From Brugia malayi (lineage: Eukaryota > Nematoda > Chromadorea > Rhabditida > Onchocercidae), in NCBI RefSeq assembly GCF_000002995.4, contig NW_025062475.1, positions 5,956,187-6,020,186 of the forward strand: DNA of 64,000 nucleotides. The letters run 5' to 3'. This document shows positions 1-13,635 of this stretch, in pieces (positions within the stretch are counted from its first letter, which is position 1; every line of letters starts with the position of its first letter). The notes under the pieces are model-generated. The model did not search any database. It saw only the letters and a list, made by a program, of their open reading frames with translations, and was not told where the DNA came from. The position numbers were made by a program, and so were the translations under genes.

Positions 1-120
1 TGATATGAATCGAGCCTTAGCAGCACGTTCCGTATGGCTTTGTAGTTGTAACTATTTGGGTTAATGAATTTGAAGATGAACTAGTTCACTGTTTCTTTGT
101 AACACTTTAATTTATTTCAG

Positions 121-3100
121 GGTTCATCGGTGTTGTCTGTTACTAGTGTTGACACACTAGTTAATGCGACTGAAAAAGAAGGTAGTCAAATAAAACAACC
201 ACCAGAAACTGTAATGGAAAAAGTTGCATTTTTGTTCAATAATTTGAGCCAGATCAATCTTCCGAAAAAGGTAGATTTTAATGGCTATGCTTAGAATTGA
301 ATATAATAGATTTTTATTCATGAAATTGAATTTGACTTTTCGCACCTCGTCAGGTCGAAGAAATAAAAATTATGATCGAAGAATTGGATGATGATTTCAT
401 TCGATGGTTAGCACAGTATTTGGTAATGAAACGTGTTAGTATTGAGCAAAATTTTCAACCTCTCTACAATCTATTTCTTTTGGCAATTGAAAACAGAAAG
501 CTGGAAGAATTCGTGAAACTGGAAACTTTTAGGAACATAAAGGTACTGTTATTGATCACAATTGAAAACTTGCTGTAGTTTTGTCAAGGCTGTAACAGGT
601 ATACTGAATATTTCAATGATGGCTTTTCTTAAACATGGCATCGATTCATTTGATTTCATGTAACTGTAGTGTAGGGGTCAGACATCCCTGAAGCCAATAT
701 TAAAGAGCATTTGTGCCAAGAGCACACGTTATACGATAACAGCTGCTTGATCGAGAATTTGCTACAGTTTTAACTCTGGGAATGTTTTGACCAAATTATT
801 GTTTGCCATACTACATCTTATATGAAATGTGTTCTAAAGTGTCGAGAAAGGTTTTTTTTTTTTTTTTATAAAGCAGTTATGGCCAGAGCACTGTGTAAAC
901 ATATGTTAATAAAAAAATGGAATTTGTTTAACTTATTCTTTATTCTTTATACTATAATTTAGATAACATTTTATTTTTTGTTTGAGATACTCTTACGAAG
1001 TGATAAGCGACAAGCAGCGACGAATTTCGGTGATAGGCAGTTATTAAAAAATCTCGGTTTATGGCTCGGTGCGATTACAATTGCCCGCGACCATCCTGTT
1101 GTTACATCGGTACTAGTTTTATCACACTATTTGGGATTTTTTTTTTTTTTTTTTTTTTTTGAGAAAATGCGTTTGTACACTAGCTTTGATCGGTTTTAAT
1201 TTAAGGATTTGGATATGAAATCTCTTCTTATGGAAGCTTATTACAAAGGACAGCAAGAACTTCTATTTGTTGTACCCTTCATTGCAAAAATTCTTGTCTC
1301 TTGTAGCAAAAGTCAGGTATGTCTTTCTGGTCATTCAGACTTGACCAAAATGATTTTTTTCAAAGTATCTTCTTCATTTTATATAGCACCTTACTGTTTG
1401 TAGATCTTTGGCCCAAACTGCGCGTGGATAAAAGCGATTTTCAAAATTTTGGCGGAGCTTCATAATCAACCTGATTTGAAATTAAATTTAAAATTCGAGA
1501 TAGAAGTACTCTGTAAAGAATTGGGTGTTGATTTGAGCAAGCTAACAATAGAAGATGTGCTGAAGGATACCGAACGCTTGATAAGGCTTCCGCAACAATT
1601 AGGCGACCTAAAAATGTTAAAACCACCTGAACTGCAGGTATCTGTTGTCAGCTGAAAAGTTTTATTCCTTGTTGATAAAAAATTGCATTTTCAAAGCAAA
1701 AAGTTTTCATTAACTTATTTGAATTGGGATTACAGTTTAGTGATCAGCATACAACATTATTTGTATTATAGTAACTGACTTTCAGATGGCGGCTTCACCT
1801 ATCCCAACAATACGTGCCAATTCTGAAACTTCTGCAGAAATTGTTGTGGCAGGTATATCACAAACAGCAACTACTGATGTTGATCATTTAATTGGCAGTT
1901 TATCAAGCATCACTATGCCGAGTAAAACTTCTTGCAGCATAACTTTAGATTTGATCAGTTTTAAGTATAGGGGGAAAATTATTGGGATATAGGGATTCAT
2001 TCCTCAGTCGTCCTCAGTTTCCACGCGTTACAACTGGCAAGATTTCATTACTTGAAAGTGAAATGAGTTCTTGTCGTCCTTCTTACCAAAATTTTTTTTT
2101 AGAAGAAACTTGTAATGAGTTCTTGCCATACTTTCTACGTATGTTTGATTACGGTAAATTCAACATTATCGATAAAGATATCGATAATTGCATTAACCTT
2201 GATGTTCGATTTTGTAAGCGTTTTTAGATTTTAAACGGGAACAAACTATAAGTTACTGAGGTTAACTTTCTCACCCTTGTTAATGCAATAAGTTGTTATT
2301 TTTTGTCTGTAGCGGAATTTTTAAGTATATTTATTTTTTGCAAGAGGACAAAAAGCAGAATGTACATACCAAAGAGTAGATGTGCTTTCCAAATCAGCAT
2401 TGCTTTATAATCTAGAAGGTATCTTCATGTCTTTTTCCTCTTTCGGTTCATTTTCTTAAGGTTTTGAATCTTGTTCTTCAAACCTTTTGTGCTGTGCATT
2501 CTGCTAAAGTTTATTTGAGTTTATATGAAACGTAACATAGTTTTTTCAACACACAATTTTTTAATATTCAGGAAGCCAATCTCCAAGTGGTGCACAAGTG
2601 CAAACACCAGCTCATTTTCACTATCACGATATAAACATTGTTTCCTTTGACGGCCTTACACCGCATTTAAAGTTATCAGCTTCATTACCTCTATTTCAGG
2701 TTAATTTTGTCTTCCATTTTCGTTTTTGCTTCGAAATATAAAAATATATTGTTTTAGAAGATATAGGGTAAATTTATTTTTTTGCATTGAAATTTTAGCT
2801 GAATCCGCAGTTGAAACACGTCGTTCGGCCAGCAATTAGTCACGCAATTAAAGAATTGATTGGACCCGTTACTGAACGAGCAATTCGGATTGCTATGCAT
2901 GTTACAGAACATATATGCAAGAAGGTAAACTTGGATTGTTTTGGTGCTTTTCTTTCCTTGTCTGTTTTACTATTTTACTTCTTTCGCATACAGTTATTTC
3001 GTTGTTCTTATGAGCGCAAGATTACAGGATTTTGCACTGGAACCTGACGAGCAAAAAATACGCCGTGCCTCACAACATATGATTCGAGCAATGACAGCGG

Positions 3101-6100
3101 GAATGGCATCCATAACATGTAGAGAACCGTTGTCTTCAACTATTCTGGGATTTCTTAAAACAGCATTCACAAATTCTTTGCGGTGCAGTATTACACCAGA
3201 ACAGGTAAATGATTTTATAGTAAGGATAAAAAAAATTTTTTTTTCTTTTTTTTTACAGCAGAAACTAATCGATGAAGCTGCCACGACGATTGCGGAGGAT
3301 AACGTAGAATTGGCAACCAATTTCATAGTTAAGACAGCATGCGAAAAAGCGACTCCCGAAATGGATAAACGCCTTGAATCTGAATTTGCTACTAGAAAGC
3401 AATATCGCCTTGAAGGTCGACAGTACGCTGATCCTGTTGCTCTTGCGCGTGCTCAGCAGATGCCAGAAAAAATACGACTTCGCGTTGGATCGATGACAAA
3501 TCAGCAGATGGTTGTTTATGATGAATTTTCCAGGTATTTAGAACTTTCTGGGTCACATGTGGACAATGAGAAGATAGAAATAATCTGATTAGTTTAATTT
3601 CATAATGGCAGGAAATTTTCAGCCGGATTTGTGGTTTCAAACCAACGACGGCCGAAGATATGATAGTCGATTTCAGTGTCATGAAATCGTCTACTCCAAC
3701 TGCCATGCAGCCAGTGGTTCAGCAGGTATGATGTTTACAATTTCACGTTCCGAAATAAACTTTGTTGCGTTCCTGTCATTCAAGAAATTGTGTAATGATT
3801 TTTATAAATTCTTTGAGGATATTACAGTGATTTTTATAGCCTGGAATGGACAAGGAAGTGGAACAGTTTGTAACAGCTTTGCAATTACTTGTGCATGACA
3901 TTGATTCGATATTATCAGCTTATGGTATACCAAACTATCGTGCAAGTGCTGCAGTTGCTAATATTCGTGACGCAATATCGCAGCTGGCATCAAATCCGCG
4001 TGAACCAATCCAAATGCATAACTGCATACAGCGTATTGTTGAACAAGTTTTGTGTGCCTACAGAAATGCAGATTTTCAGCAACATCAGTTGTGTATGTTT
4101 GGCAGTCTTTATTTGTCTTTCATAATATGCATGTCTTAAATGCTTGTAATAACCTGTAAATGGTAATAGAAAACAGTAGTAATGACCAAGTGTGGACTGA
4201 ATGTTATCTTTTCTTGAGGTAATGGAATATTCTTGGTATTCCAAACTCTGTAACGCAGAAGATCGTTGCTTTGTTCTGATATTAGCCATACGTGTGCTAA
4301 GTAGTCTCTGAAGTTTATTATATGCGTGTTGTTTGCTATCCATGTAAGCGTCTTCCTAAAATATTATAGACATTCTGCAATTGTGCTTGAAAAGAAATTT
4401 TTCTACTTGGTTTGTCGTTTCAGCACCTCCGGAAATAGACTGGAATCGCAGATTAAAGGACGTCTTTCTTCAATTGTGTCGTATCCTACTAACACAGATT
4501 CCTCTGGGAGATTTAGCCCGTCGTGTGACTCGAGTCATTGTGGATTGTAGACTAGATTATCGATTCAATGTTGATGCTATGGATTTGCTTGCCAAACACA
4601 TGTTGATTCAAATGAATGTTTATGATCAGAATTTGGCCATGTTGATCGATAGCGGCAGCAATTTTGAAGTTCTTTTTTTTTTCTTTTTTTCAGTAATCTT
4701 AACCGTCAATATTGTCATTTTTTGACATAAAAAAAATTTTTTTTTTTATGTCAACTAAAAGAATGCCATGTCAACTGATCCTATCCAGTTAGAATTCCAG
4801 TTAAGATTCATAAATTCCACGATGATTCTAATATGGTTTTGACATTTCTTGGAATTTGATATCGTTTAAAAGCAAAAGTGAAGTATGTGATAATTTTCAG
4901 GTATTCTTTAGAGGTTGGTGATTGAGAAATATTGATATAGTTTATCTTGTACCAATGTGAATATTAATTTTTTCTAACAGCTATTTCTTCTAGGCTTTAA
5001 TATTTGCTCAGCGCTTTTTAAAATTGTTAACAATGAATAATCCAACACATTCGCGGCAAGCAGTTTCTGAATCAATGCCTCTTACGATGGAACAACTAGC
5101 TAAGGCACAGCAATTTGGACAGAATAGACCAACTCCTGAAAGGTGCAATGATCTTTTTTGAGTAATGTAGTGTTCCTAGTTTCTGTGACTTATGTGCGAA
5201 ACATTTTTGATAGTTCAGATTTGTAAAAATAATAATAAAGTTTCAGCTTTGCAACTGCGACAGTGCCACTAAATAACGAAGTGGCACTTATTGGTTCACG
5301 AAGTGTTGCATCGCTCCCACCACCTTCAACCATTGCTGATCGTGTGCACAACAGTTTACCAGCAGCACTTGTTGCATCGGTGCCACTATCTGGTCCAGTT
5401 GGAGGTAGTACTCATCTACGGGGTGATAATATGGAAGATGGTGCTGAGTTGCAAAGCAAGGTAGAAATGATATTACGAGAATGGATACAGCTTTGTTACA
5501 CACCGCAAGCACAGAAGGAACCCCAACAGGCTCTTGCACAAATTGTTCATGTAGTAAGACAATTTTCTATTTTTTACATTAATTAAAAGAAGAAAGTGTA
5601 CATTAAAATTCTGTGGTTGGCAAAAATTTTGTATATTTGTATTAATTTTTAATCCACAGAAATTTTAAATTAAACACTAATTCAACCACAGAATTCTGTA
5701 CTTAACTAGTGTTATTGATAAATTTCTGTGTCTTATGTGAAATGCAGATTATTACTTCATTTCCAAAATATGAACTTCAAAATTCATAAACGCGGGAAAT
5801 CTTGAATAGCTGTTTCAATCATTGATTTTATCCTCAAATTCATTAGTTGAAACTTGTATATTTCTAGATGCATGAGCAAGGTGTTATATCGACAGATGAG
5901 ATGATCACACGATTCTTTCGTTTATGTACCGAAATGTGCGTTGATGTATCATATAGGCTAATAAAAAACGACGTAAGCAGTCATCCGACGACAGTTGTAC
6001 GACAACGATGCTATTATACACTTGATGCTTTTGTCAAACTCACATGGTTGGAAATTGAAACGCAGACTGTTGAACTTTTATCTTCTTTGTCTTCTTGTAC

Positions 6101-9100
6101 ATCATCATTTTGAAATTTGGTATTTTACAGTTTGATGATCAAACACAGCGATGGGAGTCAATACCAAACGAAAATTAATCTCTTGAAGAAAGTATTGAAT
6201 ATCATCACCAACGTACTGCATCTGGACCATGAGGTTGTTTTACGATTTTTCTTTCGTAAATTATGCATGCTGAGGAATCTTCCTGAATTTTACAACCAAA
6301 GTTAAAAAGGAAAGAAAAATACTATTAACTTGATCTCTACTTTTAATCTGGAAATCGACACGAAAATATAAAATTCCTGCTTGATATTTTCCTGCTCTAT
6401 GACAGATGCCTTAAGCAATATTAGTCATGAATATTATAGCTGATTTTTATAGCTGATTTTGATTTTTTCTCAGCAAATTGCGATAATAGATGAGAAATCA
6501 TTGCTTATTGTATTTTTATTCCCTTCTTGCTCATGTCATTATGTTTTCTTTTATCTTCGACTGTAATAGTTTACTGATTTTGATCTATACTCGATTTCTT
6601 ATTTAATCTAATTTTTCTTTTTGATGCAAGTATTGCCCTGAAAACAGTTTCCACTTTAGGTCCGCGGTACTGATTTTCATTCGATGCCATATCAGCGTAT
6701 CCTAATCATCATGTTTAATGAACTTACCGCACCTGATCCTACTTTGGATGTCATTTCATGGCATATTTTAGAGGCTTTTGGGTAATATTTCGAAAAACTT
6801 TTCATTTACAAGGCTATTGTCTCAGCAGATTAGAATATTGCTTATTGTTACAGACAGGCTTTATTTATCCTGCAGCCGCGACGAGTTCCGGGTTTTGCTT
6901 ATGCTTGGTTAGATATCATTGGACACAGAAACTTTATTGGGAGGCTACTGAAGGAAAGCACAGAACCGATGAAAACAGCTGCAATGTACACTCAGTTGAT
7001 CATATGTCATTTGAAGTTCTTAGCTCCGTTCTTGCGCAATATTCAGCTCCCAAAATCGATTGCCATGATGTATAAGGTATGATTTTTGAGTTATATCCCT
7101 GTTATTGCTAAGGCCACTTTCTAAACCCATTATTGATCTGCCCTTATTTGGTTAAATCTCTTTGGAATGAGTTTGGCCTTACGTTTCGAAATAGGAAAAT
7201 CCTCTACTGAGGAGTCGTGGCGTATTTAGAGTTAAGGCAATAGAGATTAATCATTTCTTGCTTTTGAAATTATAATTGTGCCTAAATTATTTAACACTTG
7301 GTTGGTATCAACGATTCAAACCATATTTTGATGACTTCATATTTAGGGTACGCTTCGCGTTTTGTTAGTGATTCTGCATGATTTCCCAGAATTGCTATGT
7401 GAGTATCACATCGTTATCTGTGATACAATACCGCCGAACTGTGTTCAGCTGCGCAATCTTGTGCTTAGTGCTTACCCGAAAAATATGCGATTACCTGATC
7501 CGTTTGGTTCAAATTTGAAGGTGATGTTTTTTATGTTTTCTGAAAATTTCTGTTCTTTTTGACATTGATATACATATTATATAATCGATGTTCGCTTCTT
7601 ATAGGTTGATAGTTTGCTAGAAATGACTCAAGAACCAAAAATGAATATTAATATGGCTGCAATCATTCCGCCTGATCTAAGAACGCAACTGGATGATTAT
7701 TTAAATACTCGCTCATCTGTTGATTTTCATGCTAACTTGCCAAGTTTGTTACAGGTAGTTTTTAATTTCGTAGATTTTTTTGGTGGTCTGGATCGTTGCA
7801 GTACCTTTTTCTCTCTTTATTTCTCGAGGAATAAATTCAATTTCAGGTTAGTAACATTGCTGGTTCGAAATATAATACAACCGTTATGAATGCAGTTGTT
7901 ATATATGTTGGAATGCGTGCAATTCAAGCAATTCATGAGAAACAGCAATGCATTACAATGACTACAATCGCACACACAGCATATATGGATATTTTTCAAA
8001 ATCTGGCTGTTAGCTTGTGTACTGAAGGTTTATTTTCTTGAATCTGTTGGCCATAAATTTTACTTTTTAAAAATATGTTTTCTGATTTTTTTTTTTTTTG
8101 TTATCTTCGGATCAAATAAAGATGTAGACATCATTTAGGACGATATTTGCTGTTCAACGCTATAGCAAATCAGTTGCGTTATCCGAATAGCCACACGCAT
8201 TATTTCAGCTGTACACTGTTATATCTATTTTTAGAAGCAAATACTGAAGTAATACAGGAGCAAATTACGCGGTGAGCATTTTCAAAAAAAAACATAGATG
8301 CTAACCCAATTGCACTTCCGTAATATCGTGAATTTTTCTTTAAGCCTTTAATTTTTTCACTAAGAATGAGATCTTTCTTTTCAGAATTTTGTTCGAACGC
8401 CTCGTTGCATTACGCCCACATCCGTGGGGTTTGCTGATTACATTCATTGAGCTGATCAAAAATCCAAGCTATAGCTTTTGGAAACATGAATTTGTGCGAT
8501 GTGCTCCAGAGATTGAAAGGTTCTTATTTAATAAATTTACAACAAGAAAGTGAAAAAGAAGATGGGAAATGCTAGACAAGAAGAAATCCTCTGAGTATGC
8601 AGCTTATTTATCTTATTTGTTCGCTGTTTTTTTTGCTGTTGTTAGTTTCCAGGCACTGTTTCATTAATATCCAAGACGATGAGTTAGCAACAACTGATGA
8701 TCGGTACCTACCAGTATTTTTTAGATCGATATCGTTTTAGATGATAGAATATACCAAGAATAATATCATCCATCAGTATGTCGTAGTGTATGTTCCATAA
8801 AGATTGGAGATTTTTATCCCTTTGTTACATACACAAAATTCACAATAAAAAGTGATAACCCTTAAGCAAAGTACATGTGTAGTGCTGTAAAGAGACATGC
8901 AAGGATTTAAAACAGTTTTGATTAATTCGTTAGTCCGGAGGCTTCGTATTTCCCTCATTATCAAAGCCACAAAACCTAGACTTATGTTTCAGATTTCCAA
9001 ATCACGAATCGGACTATTATTTCAGGCTTTTCCAAAGTGTGGCAAATTCTTGCATGGGTTCAAATGCACGCCACATAAATGCAAATGCACCACATACATC

Positions 9101-9143
9101 GCAATTACCAGCAGGCAGCAGCCCGCAAACTATACAGCAGTGA
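121..9143 (+). CDS. CNOT1: CCR4-NOT transcription complex subunit 1, 3' part (5' exons outside window)
   Basis: CNOT1 is the scaffold of the CCR4-NOT deadenylase complex, which removes poly(A) tails from mRNA. Exons seen: 121-270, 354-542, 987-1109, 1206-1316, 1404-1637, 1786-1852, 2572-2699, 2799-2924, 3028-3204, 3259-3533, 3623-3725, 3840-4092, 4424-4668, 4994-5142, 5247-5550, 5868-6046, 6131-6233, 6660-6781, 6854-7076, 7347-7520, 7605-7754, 7847-8027, 8139-8271, 8385-8519, 9026-9143. All junctions keep phase and give about 1383 residues. In order: the MIF4G domain that docks the CAF1 deadenylase (exons to 1637; FIFNNLS-like and [11 protein letters not shown] motifs), a Thr/Ser-rich linker, the CAF40-binding DUF3819 region (2572-3725; [20 protein letters not shown]), a connector, then the C-terminal NOT1 superfamily homology domain that binds NOT2/NOT3 (5247-9143; [40 protein letters not shown]). 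The last exon was chosen because it reads [11 protein letters not shown], as in other CNOT1 C-termini. A fragment at 1-41 may be another exon. Introns hold poly-T tracts and nothing else recognised. Confidence 0.95.
5607..5695. repeat. 13-bp inverted repeat in a CNOT1 intron
   Basis: AATTCTGTGGTTG at 5607-5619 is matched exactly by its reverse complement at 5683-5695. The spacer also contains a partial further copy (TCCACAGAAATTTT). It could be a decayed small palindromic element or chance. Confidence 0.4.
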
Positions 9144-11064
9144 ATGATCTCTGCATTTATTTCAAAACGAACTTTGTTTTTTTATGCTACGTTTGTACCT
9201 TAAAATATTTTTTTAGGATTGAAATCCTAGAGATTTCACATCATAGAAGTGACTTTGATTTTCTATTATCCCGAAAATCATGTTTAGATGCCAAAGTTTT
9301 GGCTGTGCTTGCTGGTGTAAATTTTTAAAAAAATACAATTCTCTTGCCTATTCCAGAATGTTTTTTTCGTTATGCCTGTTTCTATATATGTTGCATTTAT
9401 TGTGTGTTCGATACTTGATCGTCATCTTTTACATATATGTCTAGGCTATACTTTTGTTTGTTTTTCTTTTTTTTTATCCTTCCATGTGAATTTATGGCCA
9501 ACTGGCTGTTTTATATGCTTTAGCAAAATATCTTTTTATTCTGAATTGCTATGGAAATGCATGGGAACTGTTTTCTTTTTCTCCAAGATTCAAAATATAT
9601 ATTTTCAACCGAAGCGAGAGGTTTAGCTGGAGTGCACAAGCTGGTGTTGGGCTCTATTATTTTTCTTAAAATTTGTGTTGTCGACCCTTGCAAGATAGTA
9701 CGGGTTTCGGGTTCACTCATTATGTTAGAGGTCACTGCACTTTGTTTAGCTCATCTTCTGGTTGAACTTATATCCTTACTTTATATGTTTTTGATTTTCT
9801 TTATTTCTTTTCGTTTTAAACATGTACAGGCAATAGACGGCAAGAGGCATTTTCTTATTCGTAATTTGGCCTGTCTTTGTTGATTCTTACTTTCTCATCA
9901 TCTTTTTTCTTGTCAAATGTTTATTTTCATTGAACATTGTTTTATATTTCTTATACTTTTCTGCTCTAATCGTTCTTTTGTTTCTTTGTCGTCTATTGTG
10001 CTTAGCAGATTTTACATATTTTTCAGATTCACTTTGAGATTTGTGTGTAAAGTTGTAATAGTATGTTTTATGTTCGTGTTTCTTCGCTAAAATTACTTAT
10101 CTATGTGTATCATTTATATCAGTAAAGTGTGGATCACAGTGCAAGTGATATGAGATTGCGTGGAGAAAGATCGTAATTTAATCGTGAGATCTTGGATTGA
10201 AAACTAGGTAAATTAAACCTGTAAGTTGTGTTTGTGTTTCCAGGATATTTTTAGTGGTATATGAGGAAGATATGGATTGGAAGAAAAGAATAGAGGGAGG
10301 GACTGCTGCTATATTCGCCTTCTAGTGAGTTAGTAAAAGTGTAGAGTCTTATGTAAGCAAATCCTCATTGTACAACCACAGTTTTTTGCACAGCTTTCAG
10401 CATTTGAAATGCATACAAAATGAAGAAATTTACTAGAAATATTTCGAAAAAAATTCACATTGGTTAAGAAATATATGCTAAATGTTAATTGTATAAGACT
10501 GATGTTATTAGTGTTTTTTCTAAATATTTTGCATATAAAATAATTCGCGAGAATACGAAAAGTTCACTTCCTGATTTTGCAACTTCTCGAAATATGTTAA
10601 CATAGCAGGCGGTTTCCTCAATACAAAAACTTTAAAAATCTTTGGTCAGATGTACCACAAATTATGGGTCACAATTAAGAATTGCTTATTACATGATAAC
10701 TTTTCCTCCATAATAGCTTGAAAAAGGAGATGTATGCTAAATTTTGCAAATTTACCATCCGACGATTGATTTTCAGAGATCGGTAAGGCATCAGGCTATG
10801 CCGTGAGAGCTTTTTCCAAAAATTTTCACCAACAATATGGATATATTAATCAGAAAATTAAAAATGCTAAGGAGGGACCCATAAAGTTTTTTTTTTTTTT
10901 CTGTTTTTTTCTTTCCTAACAAAATTTGGTCAAATTATATACAGTGATAAGAACATAACTTTTCATCCTGCTTTTTCATCTTTGATGCTTCTCTGCGGTA
11001 TGTAAAGTGTTAGGCCAGGTTGTATTATTTACATATGCTTGTAAATTTATCGTAAATGAATCAG
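9144..11064. other. Between CNOT1 and the RING-like gene
   Basis: This stretch holds the CNOT1 3' UTR and a T-rich intergenic segment. Short open frames exist on both strands (for example minus 9520-9735) but lack splice partners or family similarity. It includes the first copy of the 110-bp repeat (10347-10456). Any 5' exons of the next gene should lie here, but none could be identified. Confidence 0.6.
10347..10456. repeat. 110-bp direct repeat, copy 1
   Basis: The stretch from TCTTATGTAAGCAAATCCTC to a run of A then ATTC recurs at 14785-14894 in the same orientation with two mismatches seen by eye. No terminal inverted repeats or coding potential are evident. The two copies bracket the RING-like gene. 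Confidence 0.9.
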
Positions 11065-12994
11065 ATTTGCCTTGCATCGAATTGTTTCTCAATATTCGAT
11101 GAAAGCTACTGTAGACGTTTGAATTGGAAATGTTGTGAGTCAATTTTGCTGCCGGTTGGCAATCCTGATGTGAATTTGCTTTTTGCCAATAGTCAGTCTG
11201 TCAAGAAATTTGCCTCGAATTTATGTTGATTCAATTAATTTGAATTGCTGTTATAAAAGGTGAAACAAAACTCCAGTGGATAACATTTGATGTTTCGTTT
11301 CAACATCTTTGAAATATCATATTTGAAAGAATTGCTGCATCTTCATTTCTCTTGAACTAAAATCAAAGTCTTCATATAGTGATGGCTTGAATTTCGTTTT
11401 AATTCATCGACTAATATTATAAAATAATCTTATTTGTCTCTTTGTATTTCACTCATTTCTACTGATAAATAAATCTTTATGCTAGAGATTCATTACGCAT
11501 ATTATTTTTGAAATTTGCAGACAACTTTCGGCAGTTTCATTGGAATGCTTGCAATGTAAACATAATATTTGTTCAACATGTATGGAAGAATACAAAATAT
11601 TGCCCATTCCCGGTCTGTCTGTATAAATTCCATAAATAAAAGATATGACATGATCTATCACTAACTTCTAAATTTCACCTGTAATCTATTTTTCTCTGCA
11701 GAAAGTGACCGATGTTTTAGTTTGCCCAGCGGAAGATTGTTCAGGAAAAGCATCTGAGGTGGATGAGTCCAATCTGTGCGACGGTATATGTAAAAAATAC
11801 GTGGAAGAAGGCAAATACATAACGACAAGTTGCTGTCAAGCAAAAATATGCTCCGCTTGTTTCGAGACTATTTCCGGTCGTAAATATTCAACAGGTACTG
11901 ATTTTGATCATTCCAAGTTGCTTGTTTTGAAGAATCTTAACAAGATTTCAATTATTGAGGATATGCAATACTTCACAAATTTATTGATTCATTTTTAGTG
12001 TTTTAAGGAGCTTTTATGACGTGCAGTCTTACTGTTATAAAAAGAAGTAGACCTTTTAAATTTAAAATTCACTGTGTTTTCCGGAAAATGTTTTTTGAAA
12101 CGAAATAAAATATCCTTTTCAGGTGTTGAAGAAAGGTGTCCTTCTACTGAATGCCTTAGACATGCTGACGTTAGTGGAATTGAATCGAAATATTTGCTCC
12201 TTCTTATTAATTACGATGACTGAAATTGTCGATAAATTAAGAAATTACCTATTCTCGAGAAAGATCAGATTATCAAAAATACTGATAGTTTAAAACAAAC
12301 TGATTACTGTAAAAACAAAATTCTAAAAACGAAATTTGAGTAACTGCTAGCCTCTCTTTTTAAAAATAAGAGTAGTTAATTCAATGCGATACATACCTAT
12401 CAGATAGCTCGATGCCAAGCTGAAGTCAAATGTAAAAACTCGCCAATTAGTGGATTCCCGTCAAAAGATGAATGCGAACACGCTATGTGCATTCAATGCC
12501 TGGAGAAGATGATCGATAACTGTGAATCTGCTGGTTAATCGTGCCATTTTTTATGCGAACTTTGGACAACTCCATAATTACTACACGCATCACTATAATA
12601 GTTTTTTTTTTTCGAAATGATTTTTTACAAACTTCCTCTTCACAAAGACGAGAATTAAGGTTCTCTACCACGTTGTCCTAACGAATCATGCAATGCGTTG
12701 TATAATGTGGAATCCGTAATCGCAATGCGTGCAATGCTACCGGCAAAATCGGCATTCTTCAATAAACTTTCACTGGATAACAACTACTATTACTTGATTA
12801 AGGATGAAATAGTTACTGTTAGTAATGATACAGTTCTACTCTCGTCAAATACTAGGCTTGTAATAATTACAGCAATATATGAATGTGCTAGAATTATCAT
12901 TTATGTTATTGCCAGAAGATTCCTACATTATTTAAAGGAGTATATACTTATTAAAAGTATATTTCCCTTCTTTCAGCCAATAAAATTTTCCTGA
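11065..12994 (+). CDS. Protein with tandem RING-like cysteine modules (5' end not found)
   Basis: I do not recognise an ortholog. Proposed exons are 11065-11138, 11521-11620, 11702-11894, about 12122-12190, 12404-12533 and 12660 to the stop at 12992-12994. Phases agree at each junction, but the 12659 acceptor is weak and the donor near 12184 is uncertain. The product repeats a RING-type pattern three times: a core C-x-[H/A]-x2-C-x2-C (CKHNICSTC, CCQAKICSAC, CEHAMCIQC) followed 15-25 residues later by C-P-x3-C (CPAEDC, CPSTEC, CPNESC). The first exon begins with CLASNC and DESYC, which resembles the start of module 2 (CPAEDC, DESNLC) and implies another module upstream. The middle module has Ala in place of the RING His. 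RING folds bind two zinc ions and often act as ubiquitin ligases; that function is inference here. The tail is hydrophobic and ends in frame, but the last exon may instead stop at a donor near 12714. Confidence 0.6.
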
Positions 12995-13111
12995 AATTGC
13001 TCAAAACATATCAGGAAGAATAAATACACTGCAAAATTACAACCGCTTTAAATCAGTTAAAGATTCCAATTATTGGCCGAAGTTTTCACATTTTTAAATG
13101 TTTCAAAATAT

Positions 13112-13635
13112 AGAAGAGGAGGGGAAGAGAAAGGAGGGAGTTAGAGAAGAGGAGAGAGAAAGAGGGAGAGGGAAGAGATGGAGAGGACAGGAGAGAGAGG
13201 AGAGGGGAGAGAGGAGAGGAGGGGAAGAGGAAGGGGAGGGAGTGAGAAAGAGGAGAGGGAGAGATGGAGAGGAGAAGAGGAGAGAAGAGGGAGGGGGAGA
13301 GGTAGAGAGGGAATGAGAGAGAGGAATGAGGAGGGAGATGGGAAGAGGAAGAGAAGGGAGCGAGAGAAGAGGAGGGAGAGGGAGAGATGGAGAAAAGGAG
13401 AGAAGAGGGAGGGGGAGGAAAAAGGAGGGAGTTAGAGAAGAGGAGGGAGAAAGAGGGAGAGAGGAGAGATGGAGAGGACAGGAGAGGAGAAGAGGGAGGG
13501 GAGAGGTAGAGAGGGCAGGAGAGAGAGGAGAGAGGAGGGAGGAGAGAAAGAGGTGGGGAGAGAAAGGAGGGAGAAGTGGGAGAGGAGAGGAGAGGAGAGG
13601 GGAAGGGAGGGGGAGGAGGAGAGGGGAGCGGGAAA
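13112..13635 (+). repeat. Polypurine (GA-rich) tract, about 0.5 kb
   Basis: The + strand is almost entirely G and A for more than 500 bases, with isolated T or C. It contains imperfect internal repeats such as GAGAGATGGAGAGGACAGG and GGTAGAGAGGG. Open frames across it encode only Arg/Glu/Gly and are composition artefacts. It starts about 120 bases after the last stop of the RING-like gene. Such tracts can form triplex DNA; whether this one does is not known. Confidence 0.95.

Noticed and set aside
3994..4343. Antisense 117-codon ORF in the CNOT1 region
   Set aside because: It overlaps a confirmed CNOT1 exon and intron on the other strand; a shadow.
8520..8551. Read-through end of CNOT1 after EIER
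   Set aside because: It would require ignoring the donor at 8520 and would lose the conserved C-terminal segment found at 9026-9143.
8646..8667. Possible last CNOT1 exon ending SFQALFH then stop
   Set aside because: It is in phase, but the exon at 9026-9143 is also in phase and encodes [11 protein letters not shown], matching the conserved CNOT1 C-terminus far better.
8897..9328. 143-codon + strand ORF with a Cys cluster (KCTPHKCKC)
   Set aside because: It overlaps the last CNOT1 exon in another frame; the cysteines are a frame shadow.
9520..9735. Minus-strand 71-codon ORF with protein-like composition (SEPETRTILQGSTTQ)
   Set aside because: It is antisense to the likely CNOT1 3' UTR, with no exon partners or homology; kept only as a curiosity.
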